From Mycolicibacterium chubuense NBB4 (lineage in GTDB: Bacteria; Actinomycetota; Actinomycetes; Mycobacteriales; Mycobacteriaceae): DNA of 64,000 nucleotides. The DNA is taken from contig NC_018027.1 of assembly GCF_000266905.1 (NCBI RefSeq), positions 744,001-808,000 of the forward strand. The letters run 5' to 3'. The first letter of the stretch is position 1. Every line of letters starts with the position of its first letter. The position numbers were made by a program, and so were the translations under genes. Below the pieces are notes generated by a model. That model searched no databases. It saw nothing but the letters and a program-made list of their open reading frames with translations, and had not been told where the DNA came from. Of this stretch, positions 16,851-25,780 are shown piece after piece.

Positions 16851-18485
16851 TCAGCTCACCAGCGACAGCGCATGACCACGGCGTAGCTTGCCCGACGGCG
16901 TCTTCGGGATCATGCCGGGCTCGAGCACCCGCACGTGGCGGGGGCGCACGTCGACCTCGGCGAACACCTCGTGCGCCACCTGTCGTTCCACCCGGCGCAC
17001 CTCTTCCTCGTCGCCGAAGTCCTTGCATTCCACCGCCACTGCGAACGTCTCACGCGACAACCCCGCATCGAGCCGCACCGCGACCGCACAGCCCGGCCGC
17101 ACGCCGGTCACGCGGCCGGCCGCCCTCTCGATATCGGTCGGGTAGATGTTGCGGCCGGCCATGATGATGACGTCTTTGAGGCGACCGCACACCACGACCT
17201 CACCGGTGTCGGTGAGGTAGCCGAGATCGCCGGTGTCATACCAGCCGCGCTCGTCCTGCGCCGCGAGGAAGCCGCCGACCGTCACGTAACCGGCGGTCAC
17301 CGCCGGGCCGCGGACCTCGATGACACCCACACCGCGGGCGGGCATCTCGGCGCCGTCCTCGTCGACGACGCGAAGCTCCAAGCCCGGCAACGGTTTTCCG
17401 AGAGAGACCAGACGGCGGGTGTGCCCTTTGGTCGTGGGCACCGCCCGGTGCAGGAGCGCCAGCAGGTCGGCGTCCACCTCGTCGACGACCATGCCGCGGG
17501 CACACTCGGAGAACGACACCGCGACCGTCGTCTCGGCCATGCCGTAGGCCGGCACGATCGCCTCCGGCCGCAACCCGAACGGCGCTCCGGCGTCGCAGAG
17601 GTCGGTGACATCGAGCGGATCCACCTGCTCGGCCCCTGAGAGCGCCCAGCGCAGCGAGGACAGGTCGAACTGCCCAGGGGTGGCCTGCCGGCGCAGGCGC
17701 TTGGCCAGCAGGTTGTAGGCGAAGTTCGGTGCGGCCGTCATGGTGCCGCGGTAGGTGTCGATCAGCCTGGCCCACAACAGCGCATCGCGCAGGAAGTCCA
17801 TCGGGGTGACCTTGACCAACTCGGCTCCGAAGTACATCGGCACCGTCAGGTAGCCCGTCATGCCCATGTCGTGAAAGCACGGCAGCCAGCTGACGATCAC
17901 GTCGGTGTCGAGGTCGAAGTGGCAACCCGTCGTCATCGCGTGTGCGTTGGCCACGATGTTGGCGTGCGTGATCTGTACGGCCTTCGGCGACCCGGTCGAT
18001 CCGGAGGTCAGCTGCATGAGTGCCACGTCGTCGTCATAGGTGGTGACCGGCCGGGCCGGGGCGTGGGCGAGGAGTTCCTCCACGGTCAGCACGGTGAGGC
18101 CGAGGCCGATGAGCACCGGGGCGGCGGCCAGGAACGGTTCGGAGATCACGACGGCTTTCGCGGCGAGCATCCTGATGACGCCGGTGGTTTCGTCGGCCCA
18201 GCGGACGAGGTCGGTGCGCGGCGTCGGCTGGTGCAGCATCGTCAGGCTGGCGCCGCGCATCCAGATGCCTTGTGCGGTGGGTGCGATCTCGACCGGGGCG
18301 CCGGCGAGGACGGCCACGGCGTCGCCGGCGCCCACGCCTGCGGCGGCCAGGCCGCCGGCGATCCGGGCGGCGCGCTCGTGCACCTGCGCCCAGGACTCAC
18401 GCCGCGGGGCGTCGGGCTCTCCGGTGATGAAGGACCGCGTGCTGCGGGCGGCGTTGTCGAACATGGTCTCGGTGAATTGGCTCAT
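16851..18485 (-). CDS. fatty acyl-AMP/acyl-CoA ligase (FadD-like)
   Basis: A 544-residue adenylate-forming enzyme of the ANL superfamily. The P-loop [12 protein letters not shown], the AYGMAETT motif, YDTGDLGY and the C-terminal catalytic lysine region ([11 protein letters not shown]) are all present. The early HQPTPRTD and PCFHDMGM segments match long-chain fatty acyl-AMP ligases (FadD type), which activate fatty acids for CoA or polyketide synthases. AMP ligase versus CoA ligase cannot be decided without checking for the FAAL insertion. ATG 18485 opens the frame. No polyketide synthase is present in the window. Confidence 0.88.
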   Translation of the reverse strand: MSQFTETMFDNAARSTRSFITGEPDAPRRESWAQVHERAARIAGGLAAAGVGAGDAVAVLAGAPVEIAPTAQGIWMRGASLTMLHQPTPRTDLVRWADETTGVIRMLAAKAVVISEPFLAAAPVLIGLGLTVLTVEELLAHAPARPVTTYDDDVALMQLTSGSTGSPKAVQITHANIVANAHAMTTGCHFDLDTDVIVSWLPCFHDMGMTGYLTVPMYFGAELVKVTPMDFLRDALLWARLIDTYRGTMTAAPNFAYNLLAKRLRRQATPGQFDLSSLRWALSGAEQVDPLDVTDLCDAGAPFGLRPEAIVPAYGMAETTVAVSFSECARGMVVDEVDADLLALLHRAVPTTKGHTRRLVSLGKPLPGLELRVVDEDGAEMPARGVGVIEVRGPAVTAGYVTVGGFLAAQDERGWYDTGDLGYLTDTGEVVVCGRLKDVIIMAGRNIYPTDIERAAGRVTGVRPGCAVAVRLDAGLSRETFAVAVECKDFGDEEEVRRVERQVAHEVFAEVDVRPRHVRVLEPGMIPKTPSGKLRRGHALSLVS

Positions 18486-18850
18486 GGCGTCCCTAGGCTC
18501 GAGGTCGGTGGTGTGAGCCGCTGGAGTCGACCGTGTGTCGGCCTCTGCAGGGGCCGACCGATACCGCTGTGGTGCGTGACCTCCTCTAGCAATCCCCAGA
18601 TGGGCCCCGCCACGGCCAGGCGAGGGGTCGCAACGTGACAGTGTCTCGACTGTACAGAGCGAGAGGCCGGAAAACGAAAACCCGCGCCGAAAAGTGACGA
18701 TTCGAAACGATTACGATTCGGCCGGCGCTGAGCACGCGGATCCGTCGCGAATGCCCCTCCGGGGGGACGGAATCCGTCGACCCGTACACGACCACCTGAC
18801 TCATCGGTAAGAAATGGCCGAAGCGGTCTCGCGGTGCGGCCGGTCACGGT
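18486..18850. other. divergent intergenic region upstream of exported hydrolase
   Basis: 365 bp without a supported gene. It carries promoters for the acyl-ligase (minus) and the exported hydrolase (plus). Short palindromes GACGGAATCCGTC and CGGATCCG lie around 18735-18785 and may be regulatory. A minus-strand open frame here lacks a start signal and looks like chance. Confidence 0.6.
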
Positions 18851-21313
18851 ATGCATTCATCCATGGGTGCGGGGTCTTACGTGGGTCGGGTCGGTGGGTT
18901 GGCAGTCGCGCTGGGGATCGGTGCCGCGCTCTTCACGGGAGCGGGCGTCGCCTGGGCGGACGGCGGCGGTTCGGGGAGTTCGCCGTCGTCCGCCGCATCC
19001 AGCAGTGCCTCGTCTGCTTCGTCCTCGACGACCAAGCCGACGAAGACGACCAAGCCGACCAAGCCGACCAAGCCGGCCAAGACGACGAAGCCGACGAGGC
19101 CAGTGCGGTCGAAGTCGTCATCATCTGATGACACGTCGGCAACCGAGACGGACTCGGCCGACGCCGAGGACACGACAGCCACGGCCGACACGACGCCGCG
19201 CAGAGCGCACCGGCCGGGACGCGTGCTGGGCACGAAGGCCACCAAGGACGCCGCGAAGGCGGAGAACGCGGACGAGCCGGCCGCTGAGCCGGCGACACCG
19301 GCGGACGAATCCCACACCGTCGTCAAGGCCGAGCCCGCTGAAGAGAAGCCGGTTGTGGTCGAACAGGCGTCGGCGACGCCGGTCGTCGACGTGCAGCCCG
19401 CCGTCGACGAACCGCAGGCGCCAGAACCCGGGAAGAACGCAGGGCTCGTCTCGGCCAGGCTCTCCGACGCCTTCACCAAGCACAAGAACACCGACTCCGG
19501 CGAACCGCCGGCCCTGCCCGCGCTGGCGTCGCTGGTGATGTCCATGGTCGCCGGTGGCCGCGAGGCCACCAACCAGACACCCTCGTCCGTCGGTGATCTG
19601 GTCACCACCAGCCTGGCGGACGCCGGTTATCCCGTGCCGACCGACGTCACCGTCCGCGAGGTGCATCCGCCGCTGCTCTGGCTGCAGAAGGTCCCGGTGG
19701 TGGGAACGTTCGTCGTGACACCGGTGGTGAGCCTGCTGCACGTGATCCCGCTCGTCGGCGACATCCTGCAGCCGCTCATCGGCTTCCCGATCGACCACTT
19801 CGCCCCGGAAGGGACCCCGCAGGCGAAGAGCTACTGGGTGACCTCGTTCGACCGCACCCGGATCTTCGTGAACTTCATGCCCTCGCTGACCTACGACGCC
19901 AACGGGCAGGCGCCGACGGTGCTCGACGGGCCGGGGCTCGGGCTGCCGGGTTCGACGGCGCTGAACCTCAAAGTCGACGAATTCCTGCCTCACGACGTGG
20001 TCGGAGTCGGCCTGCTGCGCCAGGAGGGATACAACGTCGTGACGTGGGATCCGCGCGGCGAGTGGCTCTCGGGCGGCCGGATGCAGCTGCAGTCACCGGA
20101 TTACGAAGGCCGTGACATCTCGTCGATCATCAGCTGGCTCGCGACGATGCCCTCGGTCGCCCTCGACGGCGTCAACGACCCGAAGATCGGGATGGTCGGC
20201 GCGTCCTACGGTGGTGGCATCCAATTGGCCACGGCGGCAATCGATCACCGGGTCGATGCGATCGTCCCGACGATCGCGTGGAACAGCCTGACCGATGTGC
20301 TGTTCCCGCGGGAGGCGGTGCGCAGCGGGTGGGCGACCCTGCTGTCGTCGGTGCTGATCCTGACGTTGTCGCGTCCCAACGAGCGAATCCTGCCCGCCGC
20401 GTTCAGCGGCATCCTGTTCGGGAAGGTCAAGCAGTCCGACATCGACCTGCTCAACAACCGCGGCTACGCCGACCAGGTCGGCGACATCACCACGCCCACA
20501 CTGCTTTTCCAGGGCACCGTCGACACGCTGTTCACGCTGAACCAGGCCGACGCGAACGCCAAGGCGCTGCTCGCGGCCGGCACGCCGACGAAGGTGGTCT
20601 GGTACTGCGGCGGCCACGGCGCATGCCTGAGCACCACCAACGACGGTGTGCTCGTCGTCGACCGCACCATGGCCTGGCTGGACCACTACGTCAAGGACGA
20701 CCCGACCGCGGACGTGGGACCGCAGTTCGAATGGGTCGACCAGAACGGCCAGTGGTACTCGTCGGACACCTATCCGGTGGCCGCGACGGGCACGCCGGTC
20801 ACCGCCGAACGCACCGACCCGAAGACGATTCCGTTCATACCGTTCCTCGGCGGCTCGGGTCCGAACCTGCGCATCTTCACCAAGGGGCCCATCCAGATCA
20901 TCCTCGGGCTGCCGTCCGCGGCGCCGGCTCTCAACGCCGTCAACCTCGAAGTGCCGCCGGTGACCGACACGACCTACATCGTCGGTGCGCCGGAACTGAC
21001 GCTGACGTACTCGGGCAAGGGCAACGCCACGCACGTCTACGCGCAGATCGTCGACGACACCACGCACCTGGTGCTCGGCAACCAGGCGACCCCGATTCCG
21101 GTTGTGCTGGACGGGAATACGCACACCGTGACGTACTCGCTGGAGCAGGTGGCGCAGACGCTGCAGCCCGGGCAGTCGGTGCATGTGCAGCTCGTGACGT
21201 CGACCATCGACTTCCTGAACTTCTACTCGTGGGGCCGGATCGACGTCCAGGGGATGTCGGTCACGCTGCCCACGCTGGCCACGGCCCCGACGCAGGAGAC
21301 GGTGGCGGTGTGA
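18851..21313 (+). CDS. exported S15/CocE-like alpha/beta hydrolase with VGRVGG leader (copy 1)
   Basis: An 820-residue exported serine hydrolase. The leader holds YVGRVGGLAVALGIGAA and ends GAGVAWAD (about 37). Then come a low-complexity Thr/Lys/Pro/Ser and acidic region (38-200), an alpha/beta hydrolase domain (about 290-630) and a C-terminal beta domain like that of X-Pro dipeptidyl peptidase/CocE proteins. The catalytic triad is readable: Ser452 in GASYGG, Asp558 in GTVDTLF, His589 in GGHGAC. It probably cleaves an ester or amide at the cell surface; the substrate is unknown. ATG 18851 aligns with the start of the paralogue at 30198. The first 23 bases coding for VGRVGGLA are identical in both genes. 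Confidence 0.85.
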   Translation: MHSSMGAGSYVGRVGGLAVALGIGAALFTGAGVAWADGGGSGSSPSSAASSSASSASSSTTKPTKTTKPTKPTKPAKTTKPTRPVRSKSSSSDDTSATETDSADAEDTTATADTTPRRAHRPGRVLGTKATKDAAKAENADEPAAEPATPADESHTVVKAEPAEEKPVVVEQASATPVVDVQPAVDEPQAPEPGKNAGLVSARLSDAFTKHKNTDSGEPPALPALASLVMSMVAGGREATNQTPSSVGDLVTTSLADAGYPVPTDVTVREVHPPLLWLQKVPVVGTFVVTPVVSLLHVIPLVGDILQPLIGFPIDHFAPEGTPQAKSYWVTSFDRTRIFVNFMPSLTYDANGQAPTVLDGPGLGLPGSTALNLKVDEFLPHDVVGVGLLRQEGYNVVTWDPRGEWLSGGRMQLQSPDYEGRDISSIISWLATMPSVALDGVNDPKIGMVGASYGGGIQLATAAIDHRVDAIVPTIAWNSLTDVLFPREAVRSGWATLLSSVLILTLSRPNERILPAAFSGILFGKVKQSDIDLLNNRGYADQVGDITTPTLLFQGTVDTLFTLNQADANAKALLAAGTPTKVVWYCGGHGACLSTTNDGVLVVDRTMAWLDHYVKDDPTADVGPQFEWVDQNGQWYSSDTYPVAATGTPVTAERTDPKTIPFIPFLGGSGPNLRIFTKGPIQIILGLPSAAPALNAVNLEVPPVTDTTYIVGAPELTLTYSGKGNATHVYAQIVDDTTHLVLGNQATPIPVVLDGNTHTVTYSLEQVAQTLQPGQSVHVQLVTSTIDFLNFYSWGRIDVQGMSVTLPTLATAPTQETVAV

Positions 21314-21317
21314 CCCC

Positions 21318-22823
21318 TCAGCGCTCGGCCCGGAACACCTGAACCAGGTTGAACTGCCACCTCTCGGTGAGCCGGTAGCCCAGGTCGTGGGTGACCGCGA
21401 ACGCGGGGGTGCCGCCGAACAGCGGACCCGGCGGAATCGCCACGCCCTGTTCGTGTTCCGGCGCTGCCGGGTCGGCCTGCGTGATGACCCACAGGTTCGG
21501 GCAGCGTGCGAGGGGACCGGTCGAGGCCTGCGGAATCAGGTTGGTGTCGAACACGGCGCGACGGTCGACGGCGCGTTGCCAGAGACTGACGTCGACGAGA
21601 TCGCGGTAGGCGTCCGGGCGCGCCGCCAGCAAGGGACGCAGCGGGGCGGGCTGGAACGTGACCGTGTCGTAGACCAGCAGACAGTCGCCCGGCGCCGCGT
21701 GCGCGCTGATCAGATCGGCCACCTGGCTGTAGTCCATGCCGTACTTGGCGTAGGGACCACGCTGCACCGCAGCGTAATTCGGTATCGCGAGCACCGCGAA
21801 CAGCGCCACCACGACGGCCGTCGCCCACACCGGCCTGGCCAGCGCGGTGATGCAGACGCCGAGCAGCAGCGCCATGGCCGGCGCAGTGAAACAGAGGTAG
21901 CGCGGCGTGTACACCGGTTCGGCGACGACCGACCGCAGGATGATCACGGCGGTCGGCAACACCAGCCATGCCGCCGCGAGCACGACCAGTTTCCGGTCAC
22001 CGGGGCTGATCGCTCGCACCTTGAGCAGCCACAGCGCGGCGGCGCCCAGCACGACGGCCGCCGCCGCGCACGCGAACAGCGGGACCCTGTCGAAGTACTG
22101 CTGCACCGCAACGTCTTCCAGCGTCCGCCGGCCGATCGGGGTGATCCACGCGACCTGATGCACCTGGGCGGCCACCACGGCGACGAACGGCACCGCCGCG
22201 CCGAGGATCACCACCGACGTGGCCGCGAACGGCAGCAGCACCCGTCGCCTGCGGCAGAACGCCAGCAGGAACACCGCATGGACTGCCGGCAGCAGCGCCA
22301 GGTACACCTCGAACAGCACCGAAACACCCAGCAGTGCACCGTAGCCCACCCACGCCCACCACGTGCCGCGGCGTGCCGAGGCGACCAGCACCACCGTCAG
22401 CCACACGGCGAGCAACATCGACAGCGCGAAGGGACGCGCCTCGATTCCGGCCCAGGTCGACCTGGGCAGGATCGCGCACATCACCCCCGAGGTGAGGGCG
22501 ACGGTTCGCGTGGACAGCTGCCCGCCGAGGACGACGATGCCGGCCGCGGCGCCGCCGACGCCCAGGCCGCTGGGCACCCGCGACCAGAACTCGGTGTGCG
22601 GGAAGATTTCGAACCAGCCGTGCATCAGCAGGTAGTAGAGGCCGTGCACGGCATCGACATTGCCGAGCATGTCCCACAGTCCCGACAGCGGCCGGCTGTA
22701 CGCCGCGGAGATCGTCGCCGCCTCGTCGTACCAGAACGACGGCCGGGCGGCACCGGCCAGGCTGACCGCGGCCCCGAAGACCGCGACGAGTAACGGGTCG
22801 AGCCACGCCGACCGACCTCGCAC
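21318..22823 (-). CDS. GT-C/GT39-like membrane glycosyltransferase
   Basis: A 501-residue polytopic membrane protein. The first outside loop has WYDEA, the Asp-Glu active-site pair of GT39/PMT and ArnT-type glycosyltransferases that use polyprenyl-phosphate sugars, and about ten hydrophobic segments follow before a soluble C-terminal part (from about 350). Mycobacteria use such enzymes for mannosylation or arabinosylation of proteins and lipoglycans. The start is uncertain: GTG 22823 is the first plausible codon after the GH16 stop, only eight bases away; no strong ribosome site is seen, so coupling to the upstream gene is likely. The earlier part of the same frame, from 23483, overlaps GH16 and is not coding. 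Confidence 0.75.
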   Translation of the reverse strand: MRGRSAWLDPLLVAVFGAAVSLAGAARPSFWYDEAATISAAYSRPLSGLWDMLGNVDAVHGLYYLLMHGWFEIFPHTEFWSRVPSGLGVGGAAAGIVVLGGQLSTRTVALTSGVMCAILPRSTWAGIEARPFALSMLLAVWLTVVLVASARRGTWWAWVGYGALLGVSVLFEVYLALLPAVHAVFLLAFCRRRRVLLPFAATSVVILGAAVPFVAVVAAQVHQVAWITPIGRRTLEDVAVQQYFDRVPLFACAAAAVVLGAAALWLLKVRAISPGDRKLVVLAAAWLVLPTAVIILRSVVAEPVYTPRYLCFTAPAMALLLGVCITALARPVWATAVVVALFAVLAIPNYAAVQRGPYAKYGMDYSQVADLISAHAAPGDCLLVYDTVTFQPAPLRPLLAARPDAYRDLVDVSLWQRAVDRRAVFDTNLIPQASTGPLARCPNLWVITQADPAAPEHEQGVAIPPGPLFGGTPAFAVTHDLGYRLTERWQFNLVQVFRAER

Positions 22824-22831
22824 GGCGACGT

Positions 22832-23683
22832 CTACCAGACGCGGATCCAGTCGACGAGCATGACCGCGGGATAGGAGGCGCGGGCGGGATCTCCGCCGCC
22901 GGTCCCGCCGACCGCGAGATTCAGCACCGCCTGCATCCAGTAGCCGGGGATGCCGAACGGCCACCGCAGGTCGGTCGGATTGCCATGGACCGGGATCGGT
23001 TTCGCGGGAACGGAGAAGTAGGGTTTCGCGCCGTCGACGTAGTCGCGCCAGAAGTGGAAACCGTCCTCGCCCCAGTGCACGCGCCAGTTGTGCCACGCCG
23101 GGTCGACCAGCGCGGGAATGGACTTGCCCTCCCAGGTCTTGCCGTTGGAGGCGGCGTGCACGGTCGTGCCGGGCGGCCACAACCCGTTGCCGTAGTACTC
23201 CACGATGTCGATCTCCCCGTCGGGGAGCGGGTCCTGGTTGACCAGCCAGTAGGCGGGCCACAGGCCGGGCAGCATGCTCTCGAACTTGATCCGCGCTTCC
23301 CAGGTGGTGTTGATCTGGCCCCGGAAATTGCTCAGCACCTTGCCGCTGAAGTAGTCGGGTCCCTCCTGGGTGGCGCACAGGACGAGGTTGGAGTTGCCGT
23401 CGATGAACACGTTGCGCCGGTCGTCGCGGTAGTGGCCGGCCAGCGGCGGGGTGACCGGATCGTCGAAGTTCTGCACGAACCATTTCGCCGGATCGGGGGC
23501 GGAGCCGGCCGGACCGTCGAATTCGTCCTGAAAGATGTAGGCGCCGGGCGAGGTCGCGTTGGGCGGCTGCAGCGGTGGCGACGGCGCCAGGGGCGAGGCG
23601 TTGGCCATCGGCACTGGCAGAGCGGCGCCCAGCGCCGCCATCCCGGTCAACATCATCATGCTGCGACGATCCATTTGAGGCAC
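22832..23683 (-). CDS. exported GH16 beta-1,3-glucanase-like hydrolase (Rv0315-like)
   Basis: A 283-residue exported glycoside hydrolase family 16 protein. The catalytic GEIDIVEYYG motif gives Glu157 as nucleophile, Asp159, and Glu162 as acid/base. The N-terminus has RRSMMML, a twin-arginine-like signal followed by a hydrophobic stretch and ANAS. From memory it strongly resembles M. tuberculosis Rv0315, a beta-1,3-glucanase-like protein. The frame starts with GTG 23683, with ATG three codons in as an alternative. Being followed eight bases later by a GT39-like glycosyltransferase suggests a joint role in building or trimming a cell-envelope polysaccharide; this is inferred. Confidence 0.85.
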   Translation of the reverse strand: MPQMDRRSMMMLTGMAALGAALPVPMANASPLAPSPPLQPPNATSPGAYIFQDEFDGPAGSAPDPAKWFVQNFDDPVTPPLAGHYRDDRRNVFIDGNSNLVLCATQEGPDYFSGKVLSNFRGQINTTWEARIKFESMLPGLWPAYWLVNQDPLPDGEIDIVEYYGNGLWPPGTTVHAASNGKTWEGKSIPALVDPAWHNWRVHWGEDGFHFWRDYVDGAKPYFSVPAKPIPVHGNPTDLRWPFGIPGYWMQAVLNLAVGGTGGGDPARASYPAVMLVDWIRVW

Positions 23684-23835
23684 CCCAGCACCCTAAACGC
23701 TGGCGAGTCCGGTCACGGCCGGTTCCGTCCCGTTGATCTGCCGGCGCTCGAGGAGCAGGATCAAGGCCCGTCGTTCGCGTAGGTCGCGCGCGTCGGCGCC
23801 AGACAGCATGCGGGACCGGGAGACGACGAGGAGAC

Positions 23836-24627
23836 GTGGTGGGACAGCCGAAGACGAGAAGCCTGGCAGAGATCCGCGGAGCGCTGGAGCACTGCTACGA
23901 CGCGTTCGACGCGCTGTGTGCGGACCTGAGCGACGACGAGTGGGAGGCGCAGTCGCTGTGCCCCGACTGGACCGTCCGCGGCGTCGTCGACCACGTCACC
24001 AGCATCGAGGCGGTCATGGCGGGATGGTTGCCCGACGACGCGACGACGCCGCCTCCGTTCGCGCGGGCCGGGGAATTCCTGGCCGACAGCACGCCCTACC
24101 TCGACAAGGTGCGGGCCGTCTATGACCGCCGGCGCGGCGACCTGGCCGCCCTGTCCGACGAGGACCTCGCGCGGCCGTCCTGGATGCCCGTCGGTCCCGG
24201 GACCTACGGCCGGTTCCTGGAGATTCGCGTGTTCGACTTCTGGGTGCACGAGCGCGACATCACCACTCCGCTCGGCCGCAGAACCGACGACACCGGGATC
24301 CCGGCGGAGATCGCCCTGGCGGAGGTCGAGAACTCGATCGGTTACATCGTCGGCAAGAAGGTCGGCCTGCCTGACGGCAAGAGCCTCACGTTCGACCTCA
24401 CCGGGCCGATCACCCGGCAGATCCACGTCAAGGTCGACGGAAGGGCCGCGCGCGTCGACCACCTCGACGATCCCGACACGACCGTGACCACCGACTCCAC
24501 CACGTTCATCCAGCTGGCGTGCGGGCGCATCGACCCGCAGCAGCAGATCGACACCGGCAGGATCAGCTGGACCGGCGACGACGAGATCGGTGACCGCGCC
24601 GCCCGCAACCTGAGGTTCACGATGTGA
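23836..24627 (+). CDS. maleylpyruvate isomerase / mycothiol-dependent enzyme family
   Basis: A 263-residue protein of the mycothiol-dependent maleylpyruvate isomerase (DinB-like/MDMPI) family. The N-terminal helical bundle includes [13 protein letters not shown] with one of the metal-binding histidines, and [10 protein letters not shown] provides another. The C-terminal ~90 residues are SCP2-like, as in many family members. Proteins of this type use mycothiol in thiol transfer or detoxification; the exact reaction is not predictable. Two in-frame GTG codons (23836 and 23839) follow GAGGAG; the second has the better spacing. It overlaps the next gene by four bases, giving a coupled pair with a DsbA-like protein. 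Confidence 0.82.
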   Translation: MVGQPKTRSLAEIRGALEHCYDAFDALCADLSDDEWEAQSLCPDWTVRGVVDHVTSIEAVMAGWLPDDATTPPPFARAGEFLADSTPYLDKVRAVYDRRRGDLAALSDEDLARPSWMPVGPGTYGRFLEIRVFDFWVHERDITTPLGRRTDDTGIPAEIALAEVENSIGYIVGKKVGLPDGKSLTFDLTGPITRQIHVKVDGRAARVDHLDDPDTTVTTDSTTFIQLACGRIDPQQQIDTGRISWTGDDEIGDRAARNLRFTM

Positions 24628-25322
24628 CGAATCGCCCTGTCTCCGTTGATTTCCACTTCGACGTCATGTGCCCGTACGCGTACCAGACGTCGCGGTGGAT
24701 CCGTGAGGTCCGGGAGCGGACCGGCCTCGAGGTGAACTGGCGCTTCTTCAGCCTCGAAGAGGTCAATCGCCAGGAGGGCAAGAAGCACCCGTGGGAGCGG
24801 GAGTGGTCCTACGGCTGGTCGATGATGCGTATCGGGGCGCTGCTGCGCCGGCAGTCCATGGCCGACGTCGACGCCTGGTACGAGCGGGCGGCACGGGCAC
24901 TGCACGTCGAGGGCTACAAGCCGCACGAAAGAACCTATGCGCGGCACCTTTTGGAGGAACTCGGGTTCGACCCGGGCCTGGTCGACCAGGCCATCGCCGA
25001 CCCGACGACCGGCGACGAGGTGATGGCCGACCACCAGCGCGTCATCGACGCCGACGGCTACGGCGTGCCGACCCTGTTCTTCCCGGACGGGCAGTGCCTG
25101 TTCGGTCCGGTGCTGATCGACCCGCCGATGGGCGAGGCGGCGGTGCGGTTGTGGGACGCCGTCGTGGCGTGGACCGAGTTCCCGCACCTATACGAGCTGC
25201 AGCGGCCGAAGACGCCGGCCGACCAGCAGGCGATCGCCGAGACGTTCCGCCCGTATCTGGAGGCCAGGGACTGGGTGTCGATCAACCGGGGGCAGGTCGT
25301 CGACTTCGATCAGCGTCCGTGA
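24624..25322 (+). CDS. DsbA-family oxidoreductase, mycothiol nitroreductase-like, CPYA active site
   Basis: A 232-residue cytosolic protein of the DsbA/FrnE thioredoxin fold. The active-site region FDVMCPYAY gives Cys16 in CPYA instead of CPxC, and the cis-proline GVPTLFF is in place. It resembles mycobacterial Rv2466c, a mycothiol-dependent reductase with CPWC, but with the second cysteine missing, so a monothiol or glutathione-transferase-like mechanism is likely. It begins at an overlap with the upstream mycothiol-type gene and ends with TGA 130 bp before csp. The linkage of two mycothiol-type enzymes hints at shared detoxification. Confidence 0.82.
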   Translation: MTNRPVSVDFHFDVMCPYAYQTSRWIREVRERTGLEVNWRFFSLEEVNRQEGKKHPWEREWSYGWSMMRIGALLRRQSMADVDAWYERAARALHVEGYKPHERTYARHLLEELGFDPGLVDQAIADPTTGDEVMADHQRVIDADGYGVPTLFFPDGQCLFGPVLIDPPMGEAAVRLWDAVVAWTEFPHLYELQRPKTPADQQAIAETFRPYLEARDWVSINRGQVVDFDQRP

Positions 25323-25452
25323 CACGCGTTGGAGACCAAGGGGTTTCGGTGTGTTCGCCGCGCGTCGGCTGCCGGTCCGGGGGTGGCGGGTCACGGCGTG
25401 CTACTGTCGGTCCGGAAGTCCTGCTGGCTTCTGTTACTGAAAGAAGTCAGGT

Positions 25453-25656
25453 ATGACACAGGGAACTGTCAAGTGGTTCAACGGCGAAAAGGGCTTCGGC
25501 TTCATCACGCCCGACGGCGGCGATTCGGACGTCTTCGTCCACTACTCGGAGATCAGCGGTAGCGGATTCCGGTCGCTCGAGGAGAACCAGCGCGTCGAAT
25601 TCGAGATCGAGCAGGGAACCAAGGGTCCCCAGGCGGTCAGGGTCACCGCCATCTGA
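25453..25656 (+). CDS. cspA: cold-shock protein, CspA-type
   Basis: A 67-residue cold-shock domain protein. RNP1 (KGFGFI) and RNP2 (VFVHY) are intact, and QGTVKWFN at the N-terminus and SLEENQ near the end match mycobacterial CspA. It binds single-stranded RNA and DNA as a chaperone and antiterminator. ATG 25453 lies after AAAGAAG. A TACTGT -10-like hexamer at 25402-25407 would leave a short leader. A hairpin 20 bases after the stop likely terminates it. Confidence 0.9.
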   Translation: MTQGTVKWFNGEKGFGFITPDGGDSDVFVHYSEISGSGFRSLEENQRVEFEIEQGTKGPQAVRVTAI

Positions 25657-25675
25657 CGGGTACGTCCCGTGACCG

Positions 25676-25692
25676 CGGCGGCTGTGCCGCCG
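25676..25692 (+). terminator. candidate terminator after csp
   Basis: CGGCGGC-TGT-GCCGCCG, a perfect seven-bp stem with a three-base loop, 20 bases after the cold-shock stop. No U-run follows, which is common in mycobacterial terminators. Confidence 0.55.
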
Positions 25693-25744
25693 TAACCATG
25701 CCGTACCGCAACGCCTTCGCGCAGCGCCTGGTCATCGACCGGCG

Positions 25745-25771
25745 GTTTGATGCGAGTGTTGAAACGGGTAC
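25745..25771 (+). promoter_or_regulatory. candidate SigF-type promoter for WS/DGAT
   Basis: GTTT (25745-25748), a 17-base spacer, then GGGTAC (25766-25771), five of six matches to the SigF -10. The element ends nine bases before the ATG, so a nearly leaderless transcript is expected. Confidence 0.6.
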
Positions 25772-25780
25772 CTCGGCGGG

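Noticed and set aside
18482..18856. 124-codon minus-strand frame in the 18.5-18.85 kb gap
   Set aside because: No start signal and unusual composition; treated as intergenic.
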